Part shown: positions 25,201-30,185 of the stretch, piece by piece | Layout: every line of letters begins with the position of its first letter | Numbering within the stretch: position 1 is the stretch's first letter | NCBI GenBank assembly: GCA_012845835.1 | Contig: JABAKD010000002.1 | Location: forward strand, 16,322,129 to 16,386,128 | Reading direction: 5' to 3' | Origin: Undaria pinnatifida | Lineage: Eukaryota > Sar > Phaeophyceae > Laminariales > Alariaceae | Length of the DNA: 64,000 nt | Made by a program: the position numbers and the translations under genes | Notes under the pieces: generated by a model | What the model was told of the DNA's origin: nothing | Databases searched by the model: none | What the model saw: only the letters and a program-made list of their open reading frames with translations

Positions 25201-26782
25201 AAACGGAACTGAATATGGACGATTTGGGGTTAAGGAGCCCGCCCCGTCGTTCAGAAAACGTTTTTTGTTGTTGCCAAAAGTGATTACCTTCGTATGGCGT
25301 AGCACGCGTCTGACATCGCCTCGTTTGTGATGCCATCTCGTTTGTGATGCCATCTCGTTTGCGATGGGATCTCGTTTGTGATGCGATGTGAACGTTTCGC
25401 TTGCAGGCACCTTTTCACGCTTGCGCAGGGCTTTCGGTTAGCAAGAGGAACCGAGGACGCGGTCATGGCAGCCCTAGAGCGGCCGACCCCGAAACCTCGA
25501 GTTTTGGTAATCCCGCAGTGGTGTGTAGACCCTCCAGACTTGGCGGGGGGGGAGCCGAACAAGCCACCGCCTGAGTTGCCGCCGCTGGGTCTAGAAGACC
25601 TCAGAAATATGAGGCGGGGGGGTACCGCGGGGTTGTGTCATAAGCGCGAGGGGGGGGGAACGTCGGAGGCTGACTTTTGGTTTGGAGCTTCGGCAGCCGA
25701 GGAGGGGGAGGGGGAGGGGGAGAGGGGTGCGCTGAGAGGGGCGACGGAGCGGAGGCAGCTGGGGGATGAGGGAAATGAAATTGTGGACGCTGTGCCCCTG
25801 CTGCGTTCAAACGTGGCGGATCCTGTATTGGTGGTAGACCTGTGGTCTGCACCTGCGCTGTTCTTGCGCTACGTCGAGGTCGGTTTTTGTTTTTCACAGA
25901 ATTTTACTTACTCAAGGGCGTTTTTTTCAACACCAATTTTCATGAAAGAGCGTGTTGTTTTTTTCCAACCAACAATTACGGGAAAAGGGCGTTGGTTTTA
26001 TCAATAATAACTGCCTTATGTAGTAGTTGCCGTGGCTGCGAATGGTTCTGTCGTCGGGTGGTGGTCAATTTATTTGTGTCACTGATTGTTGCTGCGGGCA
26101 GTACCAGTCTGATGATGAAAATTTCGTTTAATAGCACTACCGCATATTCTTAACATATATACCAGGTGCATATTTTTAATCGTCGCTTTTACTCTGCAGC
26201 TCAACTCGTGAGAGGGTTTTGCCCTCGGCACCTTTCTGGACACTTCGTGGTCGCAGGTGTCTGCCACTCCCTCCTCCCGGTACTTGCCTTCATTTTTATT
26301 GCGCATAGGGTTCAGCATTCCCTCTTTTCAGCTTTTGGTGCTTGTCGATTTGCACCGGATTTCGCCAACTCACGCTCTCGCGCTTTTGGCCTATCGATTT
26401 GTAAGGAGAAGTCCTTTCTGCTGCTCGACGACTTCCGAAATAGTGCAGTACTCACGGTATAACACGGGCCTAAGGGACCGTTGGCCCCGGTGGTCTAGTG
26501 GTTACCCTCGAATACTACTAGCGTTGGTCCTTGAGTTCGATTCCCACCGTGGTGAGATTTCGACTTTATTTGCAAAAGTGCAAACAAAATGGATCAACTG
26601 CTGAGAACGCCTAGCGAGTCGACGAGAGAAGAAAATGCTGAGTATTTTCCGCGATAAAAATGAAGGCACGTATGTACCATAGTGAGGAGGGTGGAAGAGG
26701 GTCCGCTTTGTGACCCCGGATCTGAGTTACTACTGGGAGGGAGCGCAAGAGCAGTGCGAGGGTAATAAATGGGACGAAGAAA

Positions 26783-26813
<31 letters not shown>

Positions 26814-29800
26814 TAGATGCGAAGTATGTGTGTATTGGTGCGCGAGAGGGGGCAGGGCGGGGCGGCTGTGCGGTGGCACACGCCACCTAGCGTGCGATAT
26901 AGGGCTGCCGCTTTTGTGTTAGCTAAAAACGGCACGCTTGACAGGCACCCTTTGGACGTTTAGACTTGGATCCTAGAAGGGAAGCTGAGAGGAAGGGTGC
27001 CGGGATGCCGTGCTTTCGAAAGGTCGGTTCTAAGTCTCCCCAACATATTTAGCTGGTATGGAGTTACAGTAGAGGTCCCTCTATAGCGCTAGTTGCCCGT
27101 TATAGTCAGATTTACCTGCTATGTATTTGCAGAGGAGGTCCCTGTATGGTGTCGGTTGCCTACATAGTGCCAGTTTCCCGCTATAGTGCCTGTGAAATCG
27201 TTTGGCACAGCGGGGATCAACCGTTAGGGGCAGTATACGGAATAGCGCCGGTTGCCGCTATTGTGCCGGTATTTCCCTCTATAGTGCGCATACCGGCACT
27301 ATACAGGAAACCGGCCCTACTGTATGAGGTTGTTGCGCATTGATTTTTATGGTAAAAACGCTGTGGAGAACAGGAGCGATCGCGGGGTATACTGGTACAC
27401 CCACGTCTCGGGGGGCAAACTACTTGAACATAGTATGGGAAAGTTGTTGCAGTCGTTGGAGGGTTAAACTCGAGACACTACTTGCGAATAGTTCTATTTT
27501 TTTTTCCTTTTTTTGTTTTTGCGTTGTTGTTTTTTTTCGCTATTTTTCTGACCCACCTCGTCTTTTTTCTATCCTTTTTCTACCCCCCCCCCCGCAGGAG
27601 CTAACTCGTCCTCGCTGTTACGACGGCGCCTACGCGAGGGGGCTGTGGGCGGCCGGGTTTTCTTTTTACACGGTGACGGGAGCCGCCGTGTTTAGTTCGG
27701 CGAAGCGGGGCATCAAGGGCTGCCGTCAAGGGGGACACTTGCCATTGGAGTCGTACTCTTCCTTCCTTCAGGTGAAGCACGTAGGGGTACCGTTGTTTAC
27801 AACACCACCTTGCAGATTTACTCGTGCAACACCTTTTGGTCAATGCCAATTTGCACATCGGCTTGGACCCAACCCGACCCCAACCCTAACCCTTACCCTA
27901 CCCCCCGTGGTTTAAGAGGCTGGAGGCTGGAGGTAGGCAGTGGCGGTCGCGTCGCTCTTCAGTCGCGATTTTGCGTTTCCTCCCACGAGACAAGCGGTGT
28001 TTCACGAGCAAGTTTACAGTTGGTGCTGTACATGGGGTGAACAGACCCCGGGCAGGTTGCTGGGGGCTGTGATAACTAACAGGCGTAGAATTGGTAATTT
28101 CACAAAATATGTGGGTTGAGGTGATTATTTTATTTGGTTTTGTGTTTTCGCGGTTAGTTGATGGTGATTATTTTGATGGCTTGTTTTGTATGGGGTACAG
28201 TACGGCATACTGAAACTACTATATATGAAGGTATTTTAGCGTGTTCGTGCTGGAGCTCGTACGATTTGTGTGTACACTGAAACGTATGGATTTTTTGTGT
28301 TTAGGTTTTATGCTGGGCGTTCCAAAGCCCGTACACTTGATTTATATGGCGTATGGTGTATCGTACTTGATTAAACCTTGCAGCCAAAATGATAGAAAAA
28401 TCACGGCCTTCGTGATTGGATGAGGGTTATAAATAAACACGATTAAATGTCATGATCGATCGTGTTTTTTTTGTTGGTTCCCAATGCTAAACAAGAGGGG
28501 TTGTGTCGACAAGAAGACTTGGGCTAAAGGTTGCGGGAGGTGGGCGGGCTGCGGCGCCTGTCAGCTATGAGTGTACGCAGAGAGATAGGGTAATCGTTAT
28601 TGATGGAGTCAAGAAACCGGAGCCGATTAACCCAACCCAATCGGACAGATTCAATAATCCCTCGACCAATCAGTAGTCGATGGTCGATGAAGTGTAAGTG
28701 TAGTATCCGATTTAAGATACTGAAGAGCCCCTCAGAACAGGCTAGTTTCGCCGCTCTTACTTACGTACCGTTCTTATCTAAGATTGTGTGTTATATAGGT
28801 TTTAGTATGGGCAGGACAAGGCGTGACTAACCGAACTTGCCCGCTCTTAAGACCGTTTGCTAATGGCAAGGCGATAATTCAACGATTTTTTTTCTCATCT
28901 TTTTTTTTAGTATTTTGGTGATGGGATTCTCATACCGTCGATGTGGGCAAACAAAATCATTAGAAAGTTTTTTCTGCTTCGTTTTTGTTAAGCGGTCCAA
29001 TTGGTCCATTTTCGTCAAACCTCGGTCAGCCTTTTCCACCAACCACGATTGACCTTCGATATTGAGAGATAGAGATACCCACGACCACCCCTCTTCGTTC
29101 CGGACAAGGTCATATGAGTGTAGGCGACCTCGCCGACGATTTCATGTTGATCTGTGCTGTAGGGCGTGAGAGGTTTGCCCGAGTTGTCCTGTGGTCTTCC
29201 GTCAAATCCCTGTCAAAACTCGAGTTGTTGCCAGTTGGGAGACGATCGAGAGTTGCTGTCACTGTGTTCCACACACCAGCCGCCAAATGTATTTTAAACA
29301 GAAGCCTGGTTGGCGCCCGCCACACATCACCGGCCGTAGTATGAGCACTGTACACCGAGGGTGGGTCGGAGCCCCTAACGAGCTCGCCACGTTCAGATTT
29401 AACGACGCTGTCGTTGATTTAGTTCAACGAAGTGTGTTGAGCACACAAAACCACGCCGCTTCTAATCCAAGATCTTCCTAATCCAAGATCTGCTTGAGAA
29501 CTGCTTGAGAACTTGTCAAGCAGATGTTGCCCAAGATCGCTGCCAAAACTTCTATTTTTTATTTTGTCCGGAAAATTCAAAAGAAAGAAGAAATACAAAA
29601 TACAAAATCGGGACCGTAGACAACCGTCCAGGAATGTTTGGCTGGTATCTTCGGAAACTAATCTTCTTATTAAACATCGGCTTCCCATTAGCAACGATCT
29701 AAGCCCGTTTTCCTTTATTCTGGATGCTCTTAAACCGGGTGTCGTACTGAGCTGCAATCGTCGTTTTTGTCGTCAGTTCTTCACTCTGATCGAGGGTTTG

Positions 29801-30185
29801 CAACAAGGAGTGTTTGCGATACCTCCCTCTCGACTCCCTCGCCTTCTCGACTTCCGTCCGTCCCCGTTGCCAGGTTGTACCGCTTCTAATCCCCCCCCCC
29901 CCTCCCCGCTCCCCTCCCCCGCCCTGAAACCCCGCGTAGGATGTTCGACGAGTTTACTCCGAAGAACCGTCGACGGAATATGACGACTTCAGGCGATTCT
30001 CGAAGAAAAGCTCGAAGTCGACGGGGGCGACGACGGGGAAATCTCGCGCGGAAAGACTCAGCTCCCACCCCTTCGGCCGAAAAACAGAAGGAAATGGAAA
30101 TCAAGCAGACGACACAAGACCGAGCGACCGTCGGGATCCCGACCCGGAGTCCGAGCCTGAGCCAGACTTGGAGAACAAAAAGTAG
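6119..30185 (+). CDS. Two-domain glycosyltransferase: DUF6625-like GT-A domain plus GT49-like domain (12 exons, 5' end missing)
   Basis: Twelve exons with GT-AG borders join in frame to 786 codons and a stop. Residues 1-289 resemble the DUF6625 glycosyltransferase family: PPNVRMINTS, then PYYMVEFKPALGWVF, then the metal-binding DxD in GDLDVFFGDL (residues 108-110), a RGQLTVHKS acceptor-side block and a closing GAFHHFQ. From about residue 405 the order matches GT49, the C-terminal domain of LARGE and B4GAT1: LLRSCREWDGPK, REVPRKTLLNAVGDLCRTRH, a VLVIPQW strand, CYDGAYARG, and an AGFSFYTV block. At the DxD site of GT49 this protein has AQG (496-498), so the second domain looks catalytically dead. 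A Golgi type II protein making or tailoring cell-surface glycan is likely; donor and acceptor are unknown. The true 5' end lies upstream and is not settled. Confidence 0.72.
6487..6755 (+). repeat. tRNA-derived SINE
   Basis: Head: CGCCCCGGTGGTGTAGTGGT with a degraded B-box (GAGTTTGAGTCTCACG). Body: CAACTGCTGAGAGCGCC, TTCGACGCGAGTCGACGAGG, CGCGATAAAAATGAAGGCAC and GTACCGTAGTG, ending near GTGACGTTGAATCTGAG. It shares head and body with 26480-26745 and 59453-59740. It lies in the first intron of the glycosyltransferase gene. Confidence 0.7.
7290..7512. repeat. Inverted GGGTCGGGTC / GACCCGACCC arrays
   Basis: Two runs of GGGTCGGGTC-type sequence (7308-7445) are followed by GACCCGACCC repeats (7440-7495) in the opposite orientation, so the region can fold back on itself. 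Single-orientation relatives occur at 2160-2450, 22140-22230 and 22400-22510, each with the phrase GGTCAGGAGGT. Confidence 0.6.
7582..7770 (+). mobile_element. Tc1/mariner-type MITE relative (degraded)
   Basis: Contains CACTGTAGAGGTCGTTCTAT, GCCTGTGAAGTATCC, GGGAACAACCAGTAGTGGCA, GCTGGTTACCGGTACAGTGC and TTCCCTCTATAATGCACATA. These blocks have the same order as in the better copies at 27065-27325 and 62264-62485. The right end is eroded. Confidence 0.45.
7862..8031 (+). CDS. Glycosyltransferase gene, DxD exon
   Basis: Acceptor GCGCGCAG|AAC, donor ACAG|GTAGGA; 170 nt, ending in phase 2. It encodes NPYYMVEFKPALGWVFREYL, then a tyrosine/tryptophan segment and GDLDVFFGDL with the DxD that binds the metal and nucleotide sugar in GT-A enzymes. 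It then runs to FDIITY; the split codon AG|T gives serine with the next exon. DUF6625 proteins have the equivalent FKPAYG and a GYCDIDLIFGN-like strand here, which makes this the best family marker in the gene. Confidence 0.8.
9556..9676 (+). CDS. Glycosyltransferase gene, exon 3
   Basis: Acceptor GGTGCAG|TTT, donor CGAG|GTGAGT; 121 nt. With the preceding AG it reads SFGDQQRAYLRGQLTVHKS, then IPKVNHIWRNCPHLSNYLQR. The RG-(Q/H)-(L/F)-T block followed by a short helix is where DUF6625 proteins have their acceptor-side RGHFTLFRN-like motif. Both flanking phases agree. Confidence 0.75.
9885..9970 (+). repeat. CAC microsatellite
   Basis: Nearly pure CAC repeat of about 28 units, inside an intron. 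It produces artificial threonine/glycine/valine frames. Confidence 0.95.
10310..10625 (+). repeat. tRNA-derived SINE, second subfamily
   Basis: Head with CCCCGTGGGGTAGCAGG and B-box AGTTCGAATCCTCCCGAGG. The body has GCGTGAGAGCGTGAGTGAGC, AAAATCGACGAGCATGAGAA, GTGGAAATGCTGAACCC, GCGCGATAAAAACGTAGGCA, and a tail CCAGAAGGTGGCCGAGGG. It shares its order with the reverse copy at 1195-1455, and the tail also with the partial copies at 14230-14395 and 63785-63935. Confidence 0.6.
10831..11705 (-). other. Possible relic of a retroelement (weak)
   Basis: Two minus-strand open stretches are found: 11705-11406 (contains LRCWNINGERLQGQLALS, which loosely recalls the start of a LINE endonuclease domain) and 11262-10831 (contains GDADLWGRLEGILARRPRF). 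They are in different frames and no catalytic motif is complete. It lies antisense in an intron of the glycosyltransferase gene. I cannot assign it with confidence. Confidence 0.2.
11925..12310. repeat. GATCTGTCCGATAT minisatellite
   Basis: About six imperfect units of roughly 60-65 bp, each with GATCGTGATCTGTCCGATAT and a CTCACAGATATAGGAT-like part. A GATCTGTCCGAGGTG relative occurs at 63098-63115, beside another GATC-rich array. Confidence 0.7.
12585..12686 (+). CDS. Glycosyltransferase gene, exon 4
   Basis: Acceptor GTACGACAG|CAA, donor GTCAAG|GTGTGG; 102 nt, phase 0 on both sides. It encodes QTIETKRYNLESAEGCYSMA and LMYTRDVKAKYAVK. The composition and phases are right and it follows the DUF6625 core. 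The exon is short and the donor is not a perfect consensus. Confidence 0.6.
13895..14200. repeat. GATCATATA-type array
   Basis: An AT-rich array of GATCATATAGATCATACA-like units of 9-18 bp, broken by a TATATTATATTGATAATAT-type stretch. It can form many short hairpins because ATAGATCATAT-like words are near palindromic. Related to the array at 62770-63110. Confidence 0.75.
14690..15835 (+). repeat. Six-unit tandem array of about 195 bp, rich in TTAGTGCGG
   Basis: Units begin near 14696, 14898, 15089, 15298, 15488 and 15675 with (C)CGCGTTAGTGCGGTACT. Each carries GGGGGTACCAGTTTAGTGCG, a palindrome built on CCGCACTAT/ATAGTGCGG, a closing CACCGCACTAACGAGG, and between units a telomere-like CCCTAACCCTATACCCTATA. 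TTAGTGCGG or its complement CCGCACTAA recurs several times per unit. No coding capacity. It lies in the intron between the exons at 12585 and 16117. Confidence 0.85.
14772..14795. repeat. Perfect 24-bp palindrome in the array
   Basis: CCGCACTATCCC followed by its exact reverse complement. The other units keep weaker versions, for example near 15565-15582 and 15750-15768. Confidence 0.9.
16117..16288 (+). CDS. Glycosyltransferase gene, exon 5
   Basis: Acceptor TTTTTTTTGCAG|ATT with a strong polypyrimidine tract; donor TTCC|GTAGAG. It encodes 57 codons from IDTGPWLPVELGDANENCEY through NPKYQTCLRLNSKKHHTNVF to CEEAVF, and ends in phase 1 so that C joins CT of the next exon as proline. Part of this exon is copied, with a stop, at 16449-16535. 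The cysteines suggest a secreted or lumenal protein. Confidence 0.68.
16449..16535 (+). pseudogene. Broken duplicate of part of exon 5
   Basis: CTTGCCTGCACCTGAATTCT, AAGAAACGCCACACC and AACGTGGTTCTCATCAAG follow the exon 5 sequence 16199-16281 closely. The copy has an extra short stretch and reads KRKY followed by TAG. It lies 160 bp downstream of the parent exon. Confidence 0.7.
16969..17036 (+). CDS. Glycosyltransferase gene, exon 6
   Basis: Acceptor ACGGACAG|CT, donor TTCCAG|GTGCGT; 68 nt. After the split proline it reads YTNLWREKVQDGCSMGAFHH and FQ. A histidine-phenylalanine-rich HFQ ending is typical of the DUF6625 domain end. The exon would be overlooked by length alone; phase and family resemblance support it. 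Confidence 0.65.
17410..17775 (+). repeat. Dispersed repeat, forward copy (empty site for a MITE)
   Basis: Shares GGAGAAGATTATTAGAGTTC, GTTGCGAGA, GAAGAATTGACGTTGATTGC, AGCAGCATGG, CCAAGTGGAT and GGGACGGTGCTGGCAGAC with the reverse copy at about 38590-39000. That copy holds an inserted MITE at 38812-38922; this one does not. Confidence 0.65.
18013..18420 (+). repeat. About 118-bp tandem repeats
   Basis: About three and a half units, each with TAGTTTAC, GACTGACGGCAAACTA, GGTTTTAGTGTGGAACGAA, GATGTCAGGAGACGGC and TTTGACCCCTTGAC. It is flanked downstream (18481-18620) by three units of about 58 bp with CTTGTTTCGATTCAATT. Confidence 0.75.
18668..18715 (+). pseudogene. Duplicate or alternative terminal exon: KASYKAWN followed by a stop
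   Basis: After CCTTAG| it reads GLKASYKAWNNTAIT and then TAG. The exon at 19008 starts NFKANYKAWN after the same kind of acceptor, and both are in phase 0 after FHHFQ of exon 6. If used, it would end the protein right after the DUF6625 domain. It could be a decaying exon copy or a true alternative last exon. Confidence 0.5.
18787..18905. mobile_element. Fragment of a CAGTAG-ended MITE
   Basis: GGGGTCCCCCCATAAGGCGG and GAATAAGGTGGCTTCCCTCA, ATAAGGCGGTCCCATTGCTC match, in reverse order, the element at 47750-47942 (blocks ACCGCCTTATAGGGGGAAGC and GCCGCCTTATTCATGCCAGG). Confidence 0.45.
19008..19157 (+). CDS. Glycosyltransferase gene, exon 7 (inter-domain linker)
   Basis: Acceptor GTTTTTTAG|AAC, donor GCG|GTAAGG (strong); 50 codons, phase 0. 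It begins NFKANYKAWN, then is rich in proline, glycine and methionine up to DPNTPPPA. This is the link between the DUF6625 domain and the GT49-like domain. Confidence 0.7.
19203..19260 (+). repeat. TTG microsatellite
   Basis: Pure TTG repeat of about 18 units, some 50 bp downstream of the exon 7 donor. Confidence 0.95.
20059..20307 (+). CDS. Glycosyltransferase gene, exon 8 (start of the GT49-like domain)
   Basis: Acceptor AAAATTGCAG|AAC, donor CCGAAG|GTAAGG; 83 codons, phase 0. The first part (NRDRFTHRYCLRWEPAPG) is of unknown role. The end, LADELVGLLRSCREWDGPK, fits the opening helix of GT49 proteins, which run into a beta strand after a W-x-GP-type turn. Here that strand is the ILVIVM of the next exon. 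Confidence 0.75.
20400..20830 (+). repeat. About 96-bp tandem repeats with TTGACGGGTCAA
   Basis: Four to five units, each with GACGCCTTGACGGGTCAA, CTAGACCGTCAACCGAC and TTCGGTCAA, ACTCCACAC. TTGACGGGTCAA is nearly palindromic. It shares the TGACGG word with the 118-bp array at 18013. Confidence 0.75.
21345..21925 (-). mobile_element. MITE-like element carrying a 63-bp minisatellite
   Basis: Holds about three units of roughly 63 bp (GACCTTCTGGCCTCTATAGT, GGTTGAGCTCCCCAAGTGAG, GATGGAACTAT), then TTCGAAGTCGCGTTTATTTC, repeated GAAAATTCTTG and TAGCGTGGGATGG. It is the reverse of the element at 36590-37172, where the same unit is repeated six times. Confidence 0.55.
22540..22830 (+). repeat. GTGACGACCATTGTTGGC minisatellite
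   Basis: Imperfect units of about 27 bp (GACGACCATTGTTGGC with GGAGT linkers). Relatives lie at 22930-23020, 23620-23860 and, as CAACAATGGTTGGT words, at 40262-40430. Confidence 0.7.
23935..24150 (+). pseudogene. Partial duplicate of exon 9 and of flanking downstream DNA
   Basis: After GGCCAG| it reads VLVVLMLNSEIKWVENTIRF and EKQPEGGELNNAIVLW, a clear copy of ILVIVMRTSEIKSAENIIRL and ETQQEGRELENALIVS of exon 9. It then jumps to sequence (CATTACAGGAATACGAGGGT to ATGAGTAATTACCCCCC) that matches 24772-24850. The second half of exon 9 is missing, so it cannot replace the exon. Confidence 0.7.
24200..24402 (+). CDS. Glycosyltransferase gene, exon 9 (GT49-like core)
   Basis: Acceptor CTCCTGCCAG|ATC, donor ACTAG|GTGAGG; 203 nt ending in phase 2. 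It encodes ILVIVMRTSEIKSAENIIRL, ETQQEGRELENALIVSFIVP and VGREVPRKTLLNAVGDLCRT. In GT49 a Y-P-V-N-x-L-R-N-x-A helix leads to the DxD strand; here REVPRKTLLNAVGDLCRTR(H) takes that place. A half copy of this exon sits just upstream. Confidence 0.75.
25407..25878 (+). CDS. Glycosyltransferase gene, exon 10 (lost DxD site and long insert)
   Basis: Acceptor TCGCTTGCAG|G, donor GTCGAG|GTCGGT; 472 nt. The split codon gives R, then HLFTLAQGFRLARGTEDAVM, then RPTPKPRVLVIPQW. GT49 proteins have a V-F-x-x-D-x-D-F-x-P strand here and an L-V-V-P-A-F-E strand after it; this protein has A-Q-G instead of D-x-D. A glycine/glutamate-rich insert of about 100 residues follows, then VLVVDLWSAPALFLRYVE, where GT49 has its W-x-x-x-F-E-P-Y part. 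Donor is a weak match. Confidence 0.7.
26165..26420 (-). repeat. SINE body, reverse copy without head
   Basis: Minus-strand copy of the second SINE subfamily: AAATCGATAGGCC, GCGCGAGAGCGTGAGTTGGC, GCTGAACCCTATGCGCAATA, AAAATGAAGGCAAGTACC. It lies directly upstream of the forward SINE at 26480, so the two are nearly head to head. Confidence 0.55.
26480..26745 (+). repeat. tRNA-derived SINE (best head)
   Basis: Head GGCCCCGGTGGTCTAGTGGT as A-box region and GAGTTCGATTCCCACC as B-box, spaced as in a tRNA. Body: CAACTGCTGAGAACGCC, GAGTCGACGAGAGAAGAAAA, CGCGATAAAAATGAAGGCAC, then a variable tail and an A-rich end near 26780. The cloverleaf is not intact. Confidence 0.7.
27065..27325. mobile_element. 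Tc1/mariner-type MITE (TA flanks)
   Basis: TA|CAGTAGAGGTCCCTCTATAG at the left and GGCCCTACTG|TA at the right: inverted ends beginning CAGTAG and a TA duplication, as Tc1/mariner elements make. Inside are blocks of TATAGTGCCGGT type. About 260 bp, no reading frame. Confidence 0.7.
27598..27771 (+). CDS. Glycosyltransferase gene, exon 11
   Basis: Acceptor CCCCCCGCAG|GAG with a long pyrimidine tract, donor CTTCAG|GTGAAG; 58 codons, phase 0. ELTRPRCYDGAYARG and LWAAGFSFYTVTGAAVF fit the late GT49 region, where a Y-D-E-R-F-x-G-Y-G stretch is followed by a helix, a G-F-x-F strand and a histidine motif. The D of the first part is kept; the G-Y-G-x-x-K part and the late histidine are not seen. It ends SYSSFLQ. 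Confidence 0.72.
29940..30185 (+). CDS. Glycosyltransferase gene, last exon
   Basis: Acceptor CCCGCGTAG|GAT after a long C-rich tract; phase 0; 81 codons and TAG. It encodes DVRRVYSEEPSTEYDDFRRF, then a serine/lysine/threonine-rich tail that ends in an acidic DPDPESEPEPDLENKK. A short amphipathic start followed by a disordered charged tail is reasonable after a GT49 domain. The other two frames also stay open for a while, so the frame choice rests on phase and on the clean stop. Confidence 0.6.
   Translation, partial: DVRRVYSEEPSTEYDDFRRFSKKSSKSTGATTGKSRAERLSSHPFGRKTEGNGNQADDTRPSDRRDPDPESEPEPDLENKK

Noticed and set aside
26487..26560. A functional tRNA gene
   Set aside because: A- and B-boxes are present, but acceptor and anticodon stems do not pair and a constant SINE body follows.
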